Below the pieces are notes generated by a model. It worked only from the letters and a program-made list of their open reading frames with translations. It was not told the origin of the DNA and did no database searches. Made by a program: the position numbers and the translations under genes. 64,000 nt of DNA, from contig NZ_CP014263.1 in the NCBI RefSeq assembly GCF_001988955.1, forward strand, positions 4,682,001 to 4,746,000. The letters are read 5' to 3'. Below, piece after piece: positions 11,391-20,071 of this stretch (positions are counted from its first letter, which is position 1; each line of letters starts with the position of its first letter). This DNA is from Spirosoma montaniterrae (lineage in GTDB: Bacteria > Bacteroidota > Bacteroidia > Cytophagales > Spirosomataceae).

Positions 11391-12218
11391 TTAGAATTGC
11401 GAAACGATAATCGCAAGAAAGGATAAACCGCTGAGTATGATTGGTAATAGCTGATTGGTTCGGTCGGCAGTAGCTGCCCGAACCCGCGTAGGTTCTACAT
11501 ACACAATATCGTTGGGGTGCAGGTAGTAGTAGGGCGAATTGAACAGATCGCGCTGGGTCAGATCGATGCGGCCAAAACTCCTGTTTCCGTTTTCTTCCCG
11601 GATAATCAGCACGTTATCGCGCCGACCATATATAGTCACGTCGCCCGACAGGCTGAGGGCTTCGAGCAGGGTAATCTGTTCGTTCGGTATCGAAAACAGC
11701 GATGGGCGGGCTACCTCCCCCATGACTGATACCCGAAAGTTCAGATTACGAATGTTGACAGTAGGCTCTTTCAAATACTCTTTAAGCGACTCGCGCAGCC
11801 GGTCTTTCACCTGGGTAATGGTTTGCCCACTCACTTTCACTTTTCCCAGCATGGGCAGCTCAATCATACCGTTGGCATCTACCAGATACCCGTTAGCTGG
11901 CAAAAGCGGAGTGGTATTTGTTACCTGCATCGGTACGTTGCCTCGTTCGGCAACGGTGATGGCGGCATACGGATTGAAAAAGCTGGTTGCTTCCGGGTTC
12001 AGGCTGCTCACCTGCACCGACAGGATGTCGCCCGGTTGAATAGCAGGCACGTAGCGGTCAGGAATGGTCAGACTTGCTTTTTGCCCCGATACGTCCTGAA
12101 AGTAAGCTAAATGTTGGGTGCTGACGCAGCCTGTCAGCCATTGTGTACTGATAAGGAATCCAACCAGTAGGCGCAGAGAGAACAAACGTAGAGTTGGTTT
12201 AGCCAGATGTAGAGTCAT
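11391..12218 (-). CDS. Polysaccharide export lipoprotein (Wza/OtnA-like)
   Basis: First gene of the operon. The ATG at 12218 gives 275 residues with a signal peptide and the lipobox LTGC; an in-frame ATG at 12260 would put 14 polar residues before it. Contains the poly-export domain (IQPGDILSVQVSS ... GYLVDANGMIELPMLGKVKVSGQT) followed by a SLBB-type domain (RVSVMGEVARPSLFSIPNEQITLLEALSLSGDVTIYGRR) and a C-terminal hydrophobic segment. Forms or connects to the outer-membrane channel working with the Wzc-like protein. Confidence 0.94.
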   Translation of the reverse strand: MTLHLAKPTLRLFSLRLLVGFLISTQWLTGCVSTQHLAYFQDVSGQKASLTIPDRYVPAIQPGDILSVQVSSLNPEATSFFNPYAAITVAERGNVPMQVTNTTPLLPANGYLVDANGMIELPMLGKVKVSGQTITQVKDRLRESLKEYLKEPTVNIRNLNFRVSVMGEVARPSLFSIPNEQITLLEALSLSGDVTIYGRRDNVLIIREENGNRSFGRIDLTQRDLFNSPYYYLHPNDIVYVEPTRVRAATADRTNQLLPIILSGLSFLAIIVSQF

Positions 12219-12291
12219 ACAATTGATTTTCCTGAGTTCGCAGAGTAGTTTATCGCACACTTATTACAGTATGCCTTTATTATTGTCCAGA

Positions 12292-12323
12292 CAAAAATAG
12301 TAAAGTTTTTGTTTACGAAACAA
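12292..12323 (-). promoter_or_regulatory. Promoter of the exopolysaccharide operon
   Basis: Read on the minus strand, a TTG (12321-12323) lies 21 bases before TATTTTTG (12292-12299), matching the Bacteroidota sigma consensus TTG-N19..21-TAnnTTTG. It is about 74 bases upstream of the export lipoprotein ATG, and no other good match lies closer. The 9-mer AGTAAAGTT (12299-12307, plus strand) overlaps the edge of the -7 box. Confidence 0.6.
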
Positions 12324-12547
12324 TATCAAAGTTACAACGGTAATATATTTTTCTTAGTGATTTTTCCGCTTACATCAGCATAATATACCACCTAAAGCTG
12401 CGATGGCGAGCATAAATGTTTATGCCAAAAAACTTCTTTTTTTCTAACAATCATTTGATTATCAGATGTTTATAACAGATGTGTTTTTATCACGGTAGGC
12501 CGTTTAATTTTCTATTATTTCTTAATTACCCAGAAAATTTTCCAAAA

Positions 12548-12642
12548 AACTTTACTGATTTCATACAACTGTTACTGTGAAAAATACCAGTAAAGTTAGG
12601 TAAAAAATAAATAATATGTTACTGTTAATTTTATACAGTAAA
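12548..12642. promoter_or_regulatory. Cluster of TTACTG/CAGTAA motifs in the divergent region
   Basis: The 12261-12662 gap is AT-rich and holds no gene. Within it AACTTTACTG (12548-12557) and its exact inverse CAGTAAAGTT (12588-12597) face each other across 30 bases. Further half-motifs are at 12571 (GTTACTG), 12618 (GTTACTG) and 12636 (CAGTAAA). The same AGTAAAGTT core lies at the polysaccharide promoter at 12299. It may be an operator shared by both divergent units. Confidence 0.4.
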
Positions 12643-12662
12643 TTCAAACTAAATTTATTGCG

Positions 12663-13364
12663 ATGTTTATGCGACTATCTCTATTCATCAGCTTCCTTTT
12701 GTTCGCAAATCAGCCAGGACGGGCTGCCCATCAGCCCGATACATCTGGTGTGATTACGCGACAACACGCCGTTCGCCTGCATATAGGAACAACGGGGCCG
12801 GGGCTGTTTTATAACCGGCAACTAAGCTCAGCAAAGCGGTTGTGGTTGCGCGTTGGCGGGCAATATATTGCTTACCGTCAACCGATTCGGGTCAATGTCT
12901 CGTCGGAGTCGTACATCACCGTCGATCCTGATTTTATGATTGGGCTGGCGCAGGCCGGGCTGATGTGGCAACCGTTCCGGCGCGGGTCGTTCTATCTGGC
13001 GGGCGGGCTTGGGTATACCTGGCATCCGCACCTCGGCGCAGTTGTTACTACCGATAAAAAACTGAATCTGGGTGGGCTGGAACTGCTGCCCGAAGACGTC
13101 GGTACGGTCAGTTTAGCCGTTCGCTGGCGTCCGGTAGTGGGTTATTTCGGCTTCGGTTTCGGGCGACCCGTTCCGCGCAGACGCTGGGGTGTGGGCGTTG
13201 AGCTGGGCGCGTTCTACCTCGGTCGGCCCCGTGTCGATCTGGCCTACGAAGGTTTTTTAGAGACAACCAACCTGAGCGAGCAAGTGCCTGTAGTTGAGCG
13301 AAATCTGTCGAATTATCGCTATCTGCCATCGTTAAATTTTACGCTTACGTACCGACTACCATGA
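12663..13364 (+). CDS. Outer-membrane beta-barrel-like protein, unknown function
   Basis: A 233-residue protein with a signal peptide (MRLSLFISFLLFA region). The rest alternates aromatic and polar residues with repeated glycine-rich strands (FYLAGGLGYTWHPHL, PVVGYFGFGFGRPVP) and ends in TLTYRLP, typical of small outer-membrane barrels. I do not recognise a named family. It overlaps the next gene by four bases (ATGA), so the two are translated together. It is transcribed away from the polysaccharide operon out of the shared control region. Confidence 0.75.
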   Translation: MFMRLSLFISFLLFANQPGRAAHQPDTSGVITRQHAVRLHIGTTGPGLFYNRQLSSAKRLWLRVGGQYIAYRQPIRVNVSSESYITVDPDFMIGLAQAGLMWQPFRRGSFYLAGGLGYTWHPHLGAVVTTDKKLNLGGLELLPEDVGTVSLAVRWRPVVGYFGFGFGRPVPRRRWGVGVELGAFYLGRPRVDLAYEGFLETTNLSEQVPVVERNLSNYRYLPSLNFTLTYRLP

Positions 13365-14974
13365 CTGTTCGTCTGCTTTATCTGCTATTCTTTTTTGTTA
13401 CGCTCGATGCCTGCCAAAACCCGCTCGACGGCGTACAGTTGCGGCTGAAAGACCCGCTTCAGGAAAGTGTTGTCGAGTGTCGTCTGTATGACCCGGCGGG
13501 CAATCCGCTGCCTAAAAACAGCCGGGTAATTCTGGCCGGACCCGACGCCAGCCGGGTTGTGACAACATTGAACACCACTAACTTCAAAATTAACAGCGAT
13601 GGTGTTCTGCTGATGGCTGCATCGCCCACTGTAACGCCAGGCCCGGCCCAGCCGCTGCGGTTCACGGTGGCCGTTGAAGCCGATGGCTACTTAGCTGTTG
13701 TTCAGCCGATTGTGCTAACTGGCCCGGCCCGGCAAACGCGGGTGCTGCGCCAGATCAATCTTGCCAGACCGCCCCGAAGTCTGGTAGCCGCGCAAACAAA
13801 TAGCCGGGCCAGTACCGACGGCACCCTGCCAACTACCCTCGCCCTCACCACTGCCGAACAAACGCCCGACGCTGACCGCGCTACGGTTACGTTCGCGCCA
13901 GGCACCAAACTAACTGACCGCGACGGGCAACCTGTGGGCGGCAATCTGACACTGGCCGTACTGCACACCAACACCCGTACAACGGCTTCGACCAGTCAGG
14001 TGCCGGGCGGAGGCATTTTGTCGGATGTTAAGCCGCTTCCGGGCCAACCCACTCCCGGTACGTTACGCATCACGTCGATAGCCGGGTCGGTTACGTTCGC
14101 GCTGTATAACGAGCAGTATGCGCTGGTTCGCAGTCTGTCGCAGCCCATGCGCTGGACGATGGAGCTGAATCCGACTACCATCAATGGGCAAAAAGCGCGG
14201 GCCGTACAGGTGGGCGATACCATTCCACTGTATAGTTACGATGCGTTTACGAATCGCTGGCAGCAGGAGAAACCCGGCATTGTGGCCCGAAACAATCAGA
14301 CCGGGCGGCTCGAATACCGGGCCGAAGCCACCCACGCGGCTGCCTACGTTGCCACCTGGACCGAGTCGGTCTGTGATTTGGGGCCGGTTTTTCGGGTCAA
14401 TAGCAAGCTTGCCAACGTAGACGTTAATTACCGGTGTCAGTTGGTCGATGCCCGCACCAACGAAGTGGTTGGTAATTTCTATGCGAACGTGAACAACGGT
14501 GCGCTGATTCGGGTCTATAACCAGGTATCGGGCCGAAGCCTGAAACTGCGCGTATACGACGAAACCGACGCCTGGGGCAAAGGAGCGAAAGGCGGGTTAA
14601 TGGCCGAATCGGGCGAGGGCATCACCTGCGACCAAACGCCCGTTGCCATCAATTTAAGTGCCCTGCCAGTGCCGCCTGCCATGAAACTGGAAATACGGTT
14701 TGCCTGCCCCAAAGGCACGAAGTTGGACGAAGCCTCGCTCCCGGCCCTGTTCAAAGCCCAGTACAGTGAAGTAGGCAAAGAAAACTGGCGCGACCTGCTG
14801 ACGGCCACGCGCACCCAACGGGCGGCCACGTCGTATAAACTTCAGGTGGGCAAACGCTACGATTTCCGGGCCAGTACCGACGGCGGGGCTACCTGGCCGT
14901 TGCGCCAGCCTAACTATCTGGTAGACAAAGCCGACTGGACGCTGAAAATAGAAGCCGAGATGTATTGTAAATGA
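13361..14974 (+). CDS. Large hypothetical lipoprotein
   Basis: A 537-residue protein with signal peptide and lipobox TLDAC, so it is predicted to be lipid-anchored. The mature part starts with a carboxypeptidase-regulatory or Ig-like segment (VVECRLYDPAGNPLPKN), then a Thr/Pro-rich middle, and a region AAAYVATWTES followed by a beta-rich end. The part around TFAPGTKLTDRDGQPVGG resembles inverse-autotransporter or Bacteroidota surface domains, but this is not firm. Coupled by ATGA overlaps to both neighbours, so it is the middle of a three-gene unit with the barrel and a GT9 enzyme. Confidence 0.75.
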   Translation: MTVRLLYLLFFFVTLDACQNPLDGVQLRLKDPLQESVVECRLYDPAGNPLPKNSRVILAGPDASRVVTTLNTTNFKINSDGVLLMAASPTVTPGPAQPLRFTVAVEADGYLAVVQPIVLTGPARQTRVLRQINLARPPRSLVAAQTNSRASTDGTLPTTLALTTAEQTPDADRATVTFAPGTKLTDRDGQPVGGNLTLAVLHTNTRTTASTSQVPGGGILSDVKPLPGQPTPGTLRITSIAGSVTFALYNEQYALVRSLSQPMRWTMELNPTTINGQKARAVQVGDTIPLYSYDAFTNRWQQEKPGIVARNNQTGRLEYRAEATHAAAYVATWTESVCDLGPVFRVNSKLANVDVNYRCQLVDARTNEVVGNFYANVNNGALIRVYNQVSGRSLKLRVYDETDAWGKGAKGGLMAESGEGITCDQTPVAINLSALPVPPAMKLEIRFACPKGTKLDEASLPALFKAQYSEVGKENWRDLLTATRTQRAATSYKLQVGKRYDFRASTDGGATWPLRQPNYLVDKADWTLKIEAEMYCK

Positions 14975-15966
14975 CTCCACGCATGAAAATCCTGATTCTT
15001 CGCTTTTCTTCTATCGGCGATATCGTACTGACTACCCCCGTTGTTCGATGCCTGAAGCAACAATTACCCGGGGTGTCGGTGCATTTTTGTACGAAACGGG
15101 CCTATCAGCCACTAATCGAGCATAATCCGCATATCGGTCATCGGCATTATTTAGACGACCGCCTGCCCGACCTGATTCGGCAACTCCGCGCCGAACGGTT
15201 CGATTACGTAATTGACCTGCACAACAACCTGCGAACGCGCCTGATTAAAACCGCTCTGGGCGTTCGTAGCTACACTGTCGATAAGCTGAATCTTCGCAAG
15301 TGGCTCTACGTGCGGTTTAAGGTAGACGTGATGCCTGACCTGCACATTGTAGATCGCTATTTGGCTACGGTAGTGCCATTAGGCGTCAGAAACGACGACC
15401 TCGGCTTGGACCATTTTATACCCGACCATGAGCAGGTTCCGTTCAGTAGTCTGCCCATAACGCACCAATTTGGTTATGTTGCTTACGCCATTGGCGGGCA
15501 GCATGCCACCAAACGCCTGCCCGCATCACGCATGGTCGACCTATGTCGGCAGTTAAACGAACCGGTCATATTGCTCGGCGGCACCAACGACCGGGCCGCT
15601 GGTGAGCAGGTAGTAGCCCTGTTGGGCAGCAAACGGGTTTACAACGCCTGCGGCCTCTACAGTATCAACCAATCGGCTTCGCTGATACAACAGGCGCGAA
15701 TGGTATTCAGCCACGACACCGGGCTGATGCACATAGCGGCAGCCTTTCAGAAAACAGTTTATTCTATCTGGGGCAATACTACGCCCCGGCTGGGTATGTA
15801 TCCATATAAAACAAAGTTTATAGTTCTGGAGAATCAAACTATACACTGCCGCCCCTGTTCTAAAATCGGCCATGATTATTGCCCACTGGGACATTTCCGC
15901 TGTATGATCGACTTGCCTATTCCGGCTGATGTGCTGTCGTCGGCCCAACAGAAAACAATTAGCTGA
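14971..15966 (+). CDS. Glycosyltransferase family 9 (heptosyltransferase-like)
   Basis: ADP-heptose:LPS heptosyltransferase-like protein, 331 residues from the overlapping ATG at 14971 or 327 from the ATG at 14983 (MKILILRFSSIGD), which fits the family start better. Seen: the RFSSIGDIVLTTPVVR N-terminal loop, FDYVIDLHNN, YAIGGQHATKR and VFSHDTGLMHIAAAF, the donor-binding motif of GT9. Probably adds a core sugar to lipopolysaccharide in the cytoplasm. Coupling to a lipoprotein gene is unusual. Confidence 0.92.
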   Translation: MTPRMKILILRFSSIGDIVLTTPVVRCLKQQLPGVSVHFCTKRAYQPLIEHNPHIGHRHYLDDRLPDLIRQLRAERFDYVIDLHNNLRTRLIKTALGVRSYTVDKLNLRKWLYVRFKVDVMPDLHIVDRYLATVVPLGVRNDDLGLDHFIPDHEQVPFSSLPITHQFGYVAYAIGGQHATKRLPASRMVDLCRQLNEPVILLGGTNDRAAGEQVVALLGSKRVYNACGLYSINQSASLIQQARMVFSHDTGLMHIAAAFQKTVYSIWGNTTPRLGMYPYKTKFIVLENQTIHCRPCSKIGHDYCPLGHFRCMIDLPIPADVLSSAQQKTIS

Positions 15967-16174
15967 TCGTTTCTTACCCGGTAGACAGTATTAACTACAA
16001 CAATAGACCATAAAATTTTTATTAAATGTATAGTTCTGATAAACAAAGGTTTATATAAAATTCACCTGCCTTTTAATCAATAATCTAATTTATTGCAATC
16101 TAAGGTTGTAAACCCTGCGTATGCCTGTCATTCTGTTCAACGCAGAACAGTGTTTTCAAACCTTTTATTACTCA

Positions 16175-16900
16175 ATGAAAAACGTTAACAAACTCCCCGA
16201 AACGACCCCGATATTGGCTGATAGCCGCCGGTCGTTTCTGCGGGTGGCTTCAGTGGCAGCCGTTACGGGTGGCCTGCTGACGGCCTGCTCAACGGCAGAC
16301 ATGCAAGTACAGCCCAGCGGGGCACGGGCCGCTGCTCCGGGCGATGTTGTTACCCTCCCCGGTGGCGATATCGGCATCCTTAACTACGCCTACGTGCTGG
16401 AACAGCTCGAAGCCAGGTTCTACGAAATGGTAGTGGCGAACTTCTACGAAGGCATTACGCAAATGGAGCGCCAGTTGCTGACAGACCTGCGTAACCACGA
16501 GGTTATTCACCGCGAGTTTTTCAAGGCCGCCCTGGGCGGAGCCGCTGTTCCGCAGCTAACATTCGATTTCAGCGGTATCAATTTCCGCCAGCGCACCGAC
16601 GTGCTGACGGCAGCAAAGGTATTTGAAGACACGGGCGTAGGTGCTTACAACGGAGCGGGTAAATACCTGCAAAGTGCCGATTTCCTCACGTTGGCCGGTA
16701 AAATTGTATCGGTCGAAGCGCGGCACAGTTCGATCATCCGCGAAATGCAGTACATGAACCAAACGGCCTTTGCGGGCGAAGACATCGTAGACCCGAATGG
16801 CCTCCATCTGGCGTTTGAGCCATCGGCAGTACTGCCTAAGGTTCAGCCGTTTATCCGCGAAACAATCGATGCCCGCAATCTGCTAACCCGCGCAGCTTAA
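16175..16900 (+). CDS. Tat-exported ferritin-like domain protein (first of pair)
   Basis: The ATG at 16175 (241 residues) puts the twin-arginine motif SRRSFLRVAS near residue 20, followed by a hydrophobic stretch and LLTACS, a possible lipobox, so the protein probably folds in the cytoplasm and is exported by Tat. The mature part has ferritin-like helices: YVLEQLEARFYE, RNHEVIHREFF and VEARHSSIIRE, giving the Glu/His residues of a di-iron site. This is the PF13668 ferritin-like group, often near desiccation-related proteins. Its partner starts 14 bases downstream. Confidence 0.88.
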   Translation: MKNVNKLPETTPILADSRRSFLRVASVAAVTGGLLTACSTADMQVQPSGARAAAPGDVVTLPGGDIGILNYAYVLEQLEARFYEMVVANFYEGITQMERQLLTDLRNHEVIHREFFKAALGGAAVPQLTFDFSGINFRQRTDVLTAAKVFEDTGVGAYNGAGKYLQSADFLTLAGKIVSVEARHSSIIREMQYMNQTAFAGEDIVDPNGLHLAFEPSAVLPKVQPFIRETIDARNLLTRAA

Positions 16901-16914
16901 ACTACTCAGCAATC

Positions 16915-17712
16915 ATGAATCTCCAAAATATATTCAATGAACTCGAAAAGGTCGACGGGGAAGTATTCGACCGGTTGGCGCATGTATCACGCCGGGGTTT
17001 GTTTAGCTCCCTGACGAAAAAAACGGTAGCTGTAGCGGCACCCGCTGTTATGGCTTCGGCTATGACCAGCGCATACGGCCAAAGCAGCCAACTGCCACAA
17101 AACGTGGTCGACGTGCTCAACTTCGCCCTGCTGCTGGAGTACCTGGAGTACGAATTCTACGACATTGCCAACAATTCGCCCGGCCTGGTTCCAAACCAGT
17201 TTAAGCCGGCGTTCGAGTTTATCCGTCGGCATGAAGAAGTACACGTCAAATTGCTGAAGTCGGTATTAGGCTCGCGGGCGATTGCCAAGCCGGGTTTCGA
17301 TTATTCGGCGAAAGGAGCTTTCCCTGATACATTCCGCAACTTCCAGACCTTCGCGGCTGTGTCGCAGGCGTTTGAAGACACGGGTGTACGGGCCTATAAA
17401 GGTCAGGCTGCCAACCTGATGAATGCCAAGCCAATTCTGGAAGTAGCCCTGCAAATCCACGCGGTAGAAGCTGCCCACGCAGCCCGCGTTCGGAACATTC
17501 GCGGTCAGAAAGGCTGGGTTGTTGGTGGTGGTCCGCAGGGTCTGCCTGCTGCCGCTGCCGGTGTGTATATGGGCGAAGACAACGTGATTCAGGGAGGTGC
17601 CAATCTGGTAGCCCTGCTGGGGAGCCAATTCTCGACCGACGCCATCACAGAAGCGTTCGACGAGCCGCTGACCCGCGAACAGGTTGTCGCTATCGTGACG
17701 CCGTTCTTATAA
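16915..17712 (+). CDS. Tat-exported ferritin-like domain protein (second of pair)
   Basis: A 265-residue paralogue of the upstream gene. The N-terminus has HVSRRGLFSSLTKKTVAVAAP, a Tat-like signal with the twin Arg, but it starts with about 22 charged residues. Ferritin-like helices: LLLEYLEYEFYD, RRHEEVHVKLL and AVEAAHAARVRN carry the paired Glu/His ligands. Unlike its neighbour it has no lipobox, so it may be free in the periplasm or pair with the lipid-anchored partner. A strong hairpin follows. Confidence 0.88.
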   Translation: MNLQNIFNELEKVDGEVFDRLAHVSRRGLFSSLTKKTVAVAAPAVMASAMTSAYGQSSQLPQNVVDVLNFALLLEYLEYEFYDIANNSPGLVPNQFKPAFEFIRRHEEVHVKLLKSVLGSRAIAKPGFDYSAKGAFPDTFRNFQTFAAVSQAFEDTGVRAYKGQAANLMNAKPILEVALQIHAVEAAHAARVRNIRGQKGWVVGGGPQGLPAAAAGVYMGEDNVIQGGANLVALLGSQFSTDAITEAFDEPLTREQVVAIVTPFL

Positions 17713-17723
17713 ATTTCTGTTTA

Positions 17724-17758
17724 TTTTGAGTCCTACACATGATGTGTAGGACTCAAAA
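17724..17758 (+). terminator. Hairpin terminator after the ferritin-like pair
   Basis: A 17-base arm TTTTGAGTCCTACACAT is followed after one base by its exact inverse, 12 bases past the stop. It has A/T tracts on both sides, so it could work in both directions. Confidence 0.75.
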
Positions 17759-18188
17759 CATTTCTGATACAACCGTAAAATCCCTTCCTTTAGGGCGGGT
17801 GTACAAGGTCAGGCCCACAGCGCAATCGGTACGCCGACCGAGTCCGTTAACTTTAAAGGGTACTGATACTGCATACTGCCGAACGCACCCAACCAGCAAA
17901 GTCAACTGGCTTTGCTGGTTGGGTGCGTTCGGTTTGTGTATAACCTGGTTTTGGAATTTCTAAAATTACGCTGGGCCGGGCTTAACTCAATGCTGGACTA
18001 CAAAGCAGACTGATACGGCAGGAACATCCTGCGTATCGGTTGCTTTGCGTCCCGGCGGGAAGCGAAAGCTTTCGAATCTGTTCGGTGTGCGGTTGGCATA
18101 ACAAAAATTTAAACCTATCAGACCGTGTTTGGACGCATACGGCAATGGTCATAGCGTTGGGCGTGACCAGAACGCGGGGGAGGATTGG
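17759..18188. other. Gene-poor gap with a long hairpin
   Basis: About 430 bases with no supported gene. A perfect 23-bp inverted repeat (17879-17901 with 17910-17932, loop of 8) is the strongest structure. Around 18050-18110 one frame reads FRICSVCGWHNKN, which recalls the end of CPCC-type cysteine-rich proteins. That frame has no usable start or matching N-terminal motif, so any gene there is decayed. Confidence 0.5.
17879..17932. repeat. Perfect 23-bp inverted repeat
   Basis: CCGAACGCACCC... and its exact inverse are separated by an 8-base loop. It is about 170 bases past the ferritin-like genes and about 260 bases before the convergent minus-strand gene. It may be a terminator or an intergenic repeat like the others in this window. 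Confidence 0.7.
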
Positions 18189-18632
18189 TTATCGTTTCAG
18201 CCACAACAATACGCTGATTAAGACAGACACCAACGCTGATGCCCAAAGAATCCAGGTCATCCAATGCGCTGGTACTTCGCGGTGGGGTCGGTAAAAAAGG
18301 GCTGGTTTCGCTGGCACCATCTCACCCGCTGCATTACGGGCGCAGAAATCGGCAAAATTCGCATAGTCGGCAAATTGCGCCAGTGCGTCGAGCGTTCCAA
18401 GCGTCGCGTCTGATGAGTGCCAGAACGTTTGGAGGTCGTGGGCTTCAACCCATTGGTTGGTATGCATCATCACTCGTTCGCTCAACGTCTCAAAATCGCG
18501 CAGTTGCCAGTGTTCGGGCGGTTCCCAGCGCAAAATACGCTCGATTTGCTGTTTGAGATCGTGCGTAGATCGGCCAGGCCTGTCCGACAAGCCGTCAGGC
18601 CAACTAATGTGCCGGGTTTTTCTAATAGGCAT
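18189..18632 (-). CDS. Hypothetical protein with C-terminal membrane helix
   Basis: A 147-residue protein from the ATG at 18632. The first 120 residues are soluble and rich in Trp, His and Asp (RWEPPEHWQLRDFETLSERV). The end is a single hydrophobic segment (MTWILWASALVSVLISVLLW) closed by LKR, so it looks tail-anchored with the bulk in the cytoplasm. I recognise no family. It is 35 bases after the lipoprotein gene on the same strand and may share its transcript. Confidence 0.6.
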   Translation of the reverse strand: MPIRKTRHISWPDGLSDRPGRSTHDLKQQIERILRWEPPEHWQLRDFETLSERVMMHTNQWVEAHDLQTFWHSSDATLGTLDALAQFADYANFADFCARNAAGEMVPAKPALFYRPHREVPAHWMTWILWASALVSVLISVLLWLKR

Positions 18633-18667
18633 AGTCAAATAAACATATTTTTCTTGCCAATTACTGT

Positions 18668-19144
18668 CTACTCCAGCTCAAACGTTATCGTTACGTTTCC
18701 AGAGCCAAGAGCCGCTGCCAGCCCCGCCGGATTGTCAATTCGTCCGAGCTTGGTATAGGAGTAAGAAGTTCGAAAGGTTTCGTAAAACAGCACCAGTGTA
18801 TTAGACCCATATAACATCAGGTCGCCGGTTTGAATCGTGCCGGGGTTTGCTGCATTGGTGGGCAATACACTGGTCAGTTCGGCAAACTTCTCATTTCCAT
18901 TCAACTCCCGCATAGAAAGGGTAATTGGCAGACGGGCTTTGAAAGCAGTGACGGTTGGATTGTCGAGCAAAGTTGCCGTGAACGTATTGGCCTCTATTCG
19001 GATAATTAGTCGATTGGTCATCTGAATTTTATCGTTGTTGGTTGTGCCGACCGTATCCTGACCGGTAGGATTTGTAGGTTTACAAGCTGTTGCGCTGACG
19101 AAAAACAGCAAGAGCGGCAGTAAGAGCGTAAACGAACGGTTCAT
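18668..19144 (-). CDS. Cyclophilin-like fold lipoprotein
   Basis: A 158-residue protein from the ATG at 19144, with signal peptide and lipobox ATAC. The mature part matches the cyclophilin-like fold family (Cyclophil_like2 type): FTATLLDNPTVTAFKARLP, an LNGNEKFAEL segment, IQTGDLMLYGSNTLVLFYE, then YTKLGRIDNPAGLAAALG and a terminal beta strand. Such proteins lack the classical prolyl-isomerase active site and their role is unknown. Its start overlaps the stop of the barrel gene by four bases. Confidence 0.8.
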   Translation of the reverse strand: MNRSFTLLLPLLLFFVSATACKPTNPTGQDTVGTTNNDKIQMTNRLIIRIEANTFTATLLDNPTVTAFKARLPITLSMRELNGNEKFAELTSVLPTNAANPGTIQTGDLMLYGSNTLVLFYETFRTSYSYTKLGRIDNPAGLAAALGSGNVTITFELE

Positions 19145-19914
19145 GGTACTTGCTTGAATGTTTTGCTGAAATTGTAAGAGACCATCACATTCCACATGAA
19201 GTGCTGATTACCCGGTATGTTAGACGTAAAAGTCTGATTTATAGTCGATTGTAGTGAGAATGGAATGCCTTTTTTAGCTACTATGGCGGTCGCTGAAAAA
19301 TAACTCCCCTGATGGCTGTCGACGTACATTAAGTATACCATCGGAATCAGGTTTAGTCCGAATCCGCTCCCAAGCCTGATAGCTGAGATGCTACTGTTTA
19401 AAAAGAAAACATCTGTGTTTTGCGGTCCCCATTTTTGCAATCCGCTGCCATGCAAATACACCGCGCCAATGCTCCAGTTGGGCGTAATCTGGTAGTTGGG
19501 TACCACCTCAGCCGCTGCGAAGCGTAGTGTTTCGGTAAGTTCACTGCTAATGCCATTTTCGGTTATTGTTCTTCTTACCAGCGTAAAGGCTGGATGAACG
19601 CCGATTCGCAAACTGAACTTCTTTTGCTCGATCAGGCGATACCTGAACCAGAAAATGAACCCACCTTTACTGGCATCTGGAACCAGACGAATGTCGGGGT
19701 CGAAACTGAACCTTTTCTTGCGCCAATAAAAATTCATAATAACCGCCGGGCTATTTAACGAAAATGTTGGGATGATAGAAAACCCATTGTTGGTAAGACC
19801 TACTGAACCCGAAACCGTGGTGAGGCCCTGGGTGCTGTCGGCAGACTGTGTAAAGCCCGTCAGCGACGCAAGTGTAAATGTCAGTAGTGCTAAACCAGTG
19901 ACGATACGCTTCAT
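19141..19914 (-). CDS. Putative outer-membrane protein
   Basis: A 257-residue protein with a clear signal peptide (MKRIVTGLALLTFTLASLTGFTQ cut into charged, hydrophobic and cleavage parts). It is rich in alternating beta strands with aromatic girdles and ends MVSYNFSKTFKQVP, consistent with a small barrel. No named family recognised. It is translationally coupled to the cyclophilin-like lipoprotein and divergent from an AraC regulator, which probably controls both. Confidence 0.75.
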   Translation of the reverse strand: MKRIVTGLALLTFTLASLTGFTQSADSTQGLTTVSGSVGLTNNGFSIIPTFSLNSPAVIMNFYWRKKRFSFDPDIRLVPDASKGGFIFWFRYRLIEQKKFSLRIGVHPAFTLVRRTITENGISSELTETLRFAAAEVVPNYQITPNWSIGAVYLHGSGLQKWGPQNTDVFFLNSSISAIRLGSGFGLNLIPMVYLMYVDSHQGSYFSATAIVAKKGIPFSLQSTINQTFTSNIPGNQHFMWNVMVSYNFSKTFKQVP

Positions 19915-20046
19915 TTACAGGTAATTATATTGGTGATAAATAAATTCATCGTAAAATTACCCTGCCCCCACTTGCTTACTTATATACATTTTACGGTTAT
20001 GCTTACCACTTTTACAGATGCCGCAGTGAGCCACGGCTTTTGAGCG

Positions 20047-20054
20047 TAGATTTG
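20047..20054 (+). promoter_or_regulatory. Candidate -7 box of the AraC gene
   Basis: TAGATTTG fits TAnnTTTG and lies 18 bases before the AraC-family ATG. No TTG at the right distance upstream was found, so the promoter may need an activator. Confidence 0.35.
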
Positions 20055-20071
20055 ATGCTAAAACAAAGCAG

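Noticed and set aside
17739..17963. 74-residue plus-strand open frame after the ferritin-like pair
   Set aside because: It begins inside the terminator hairpin and crosses the 23-bp inverted repeat; composition is not protein-like.
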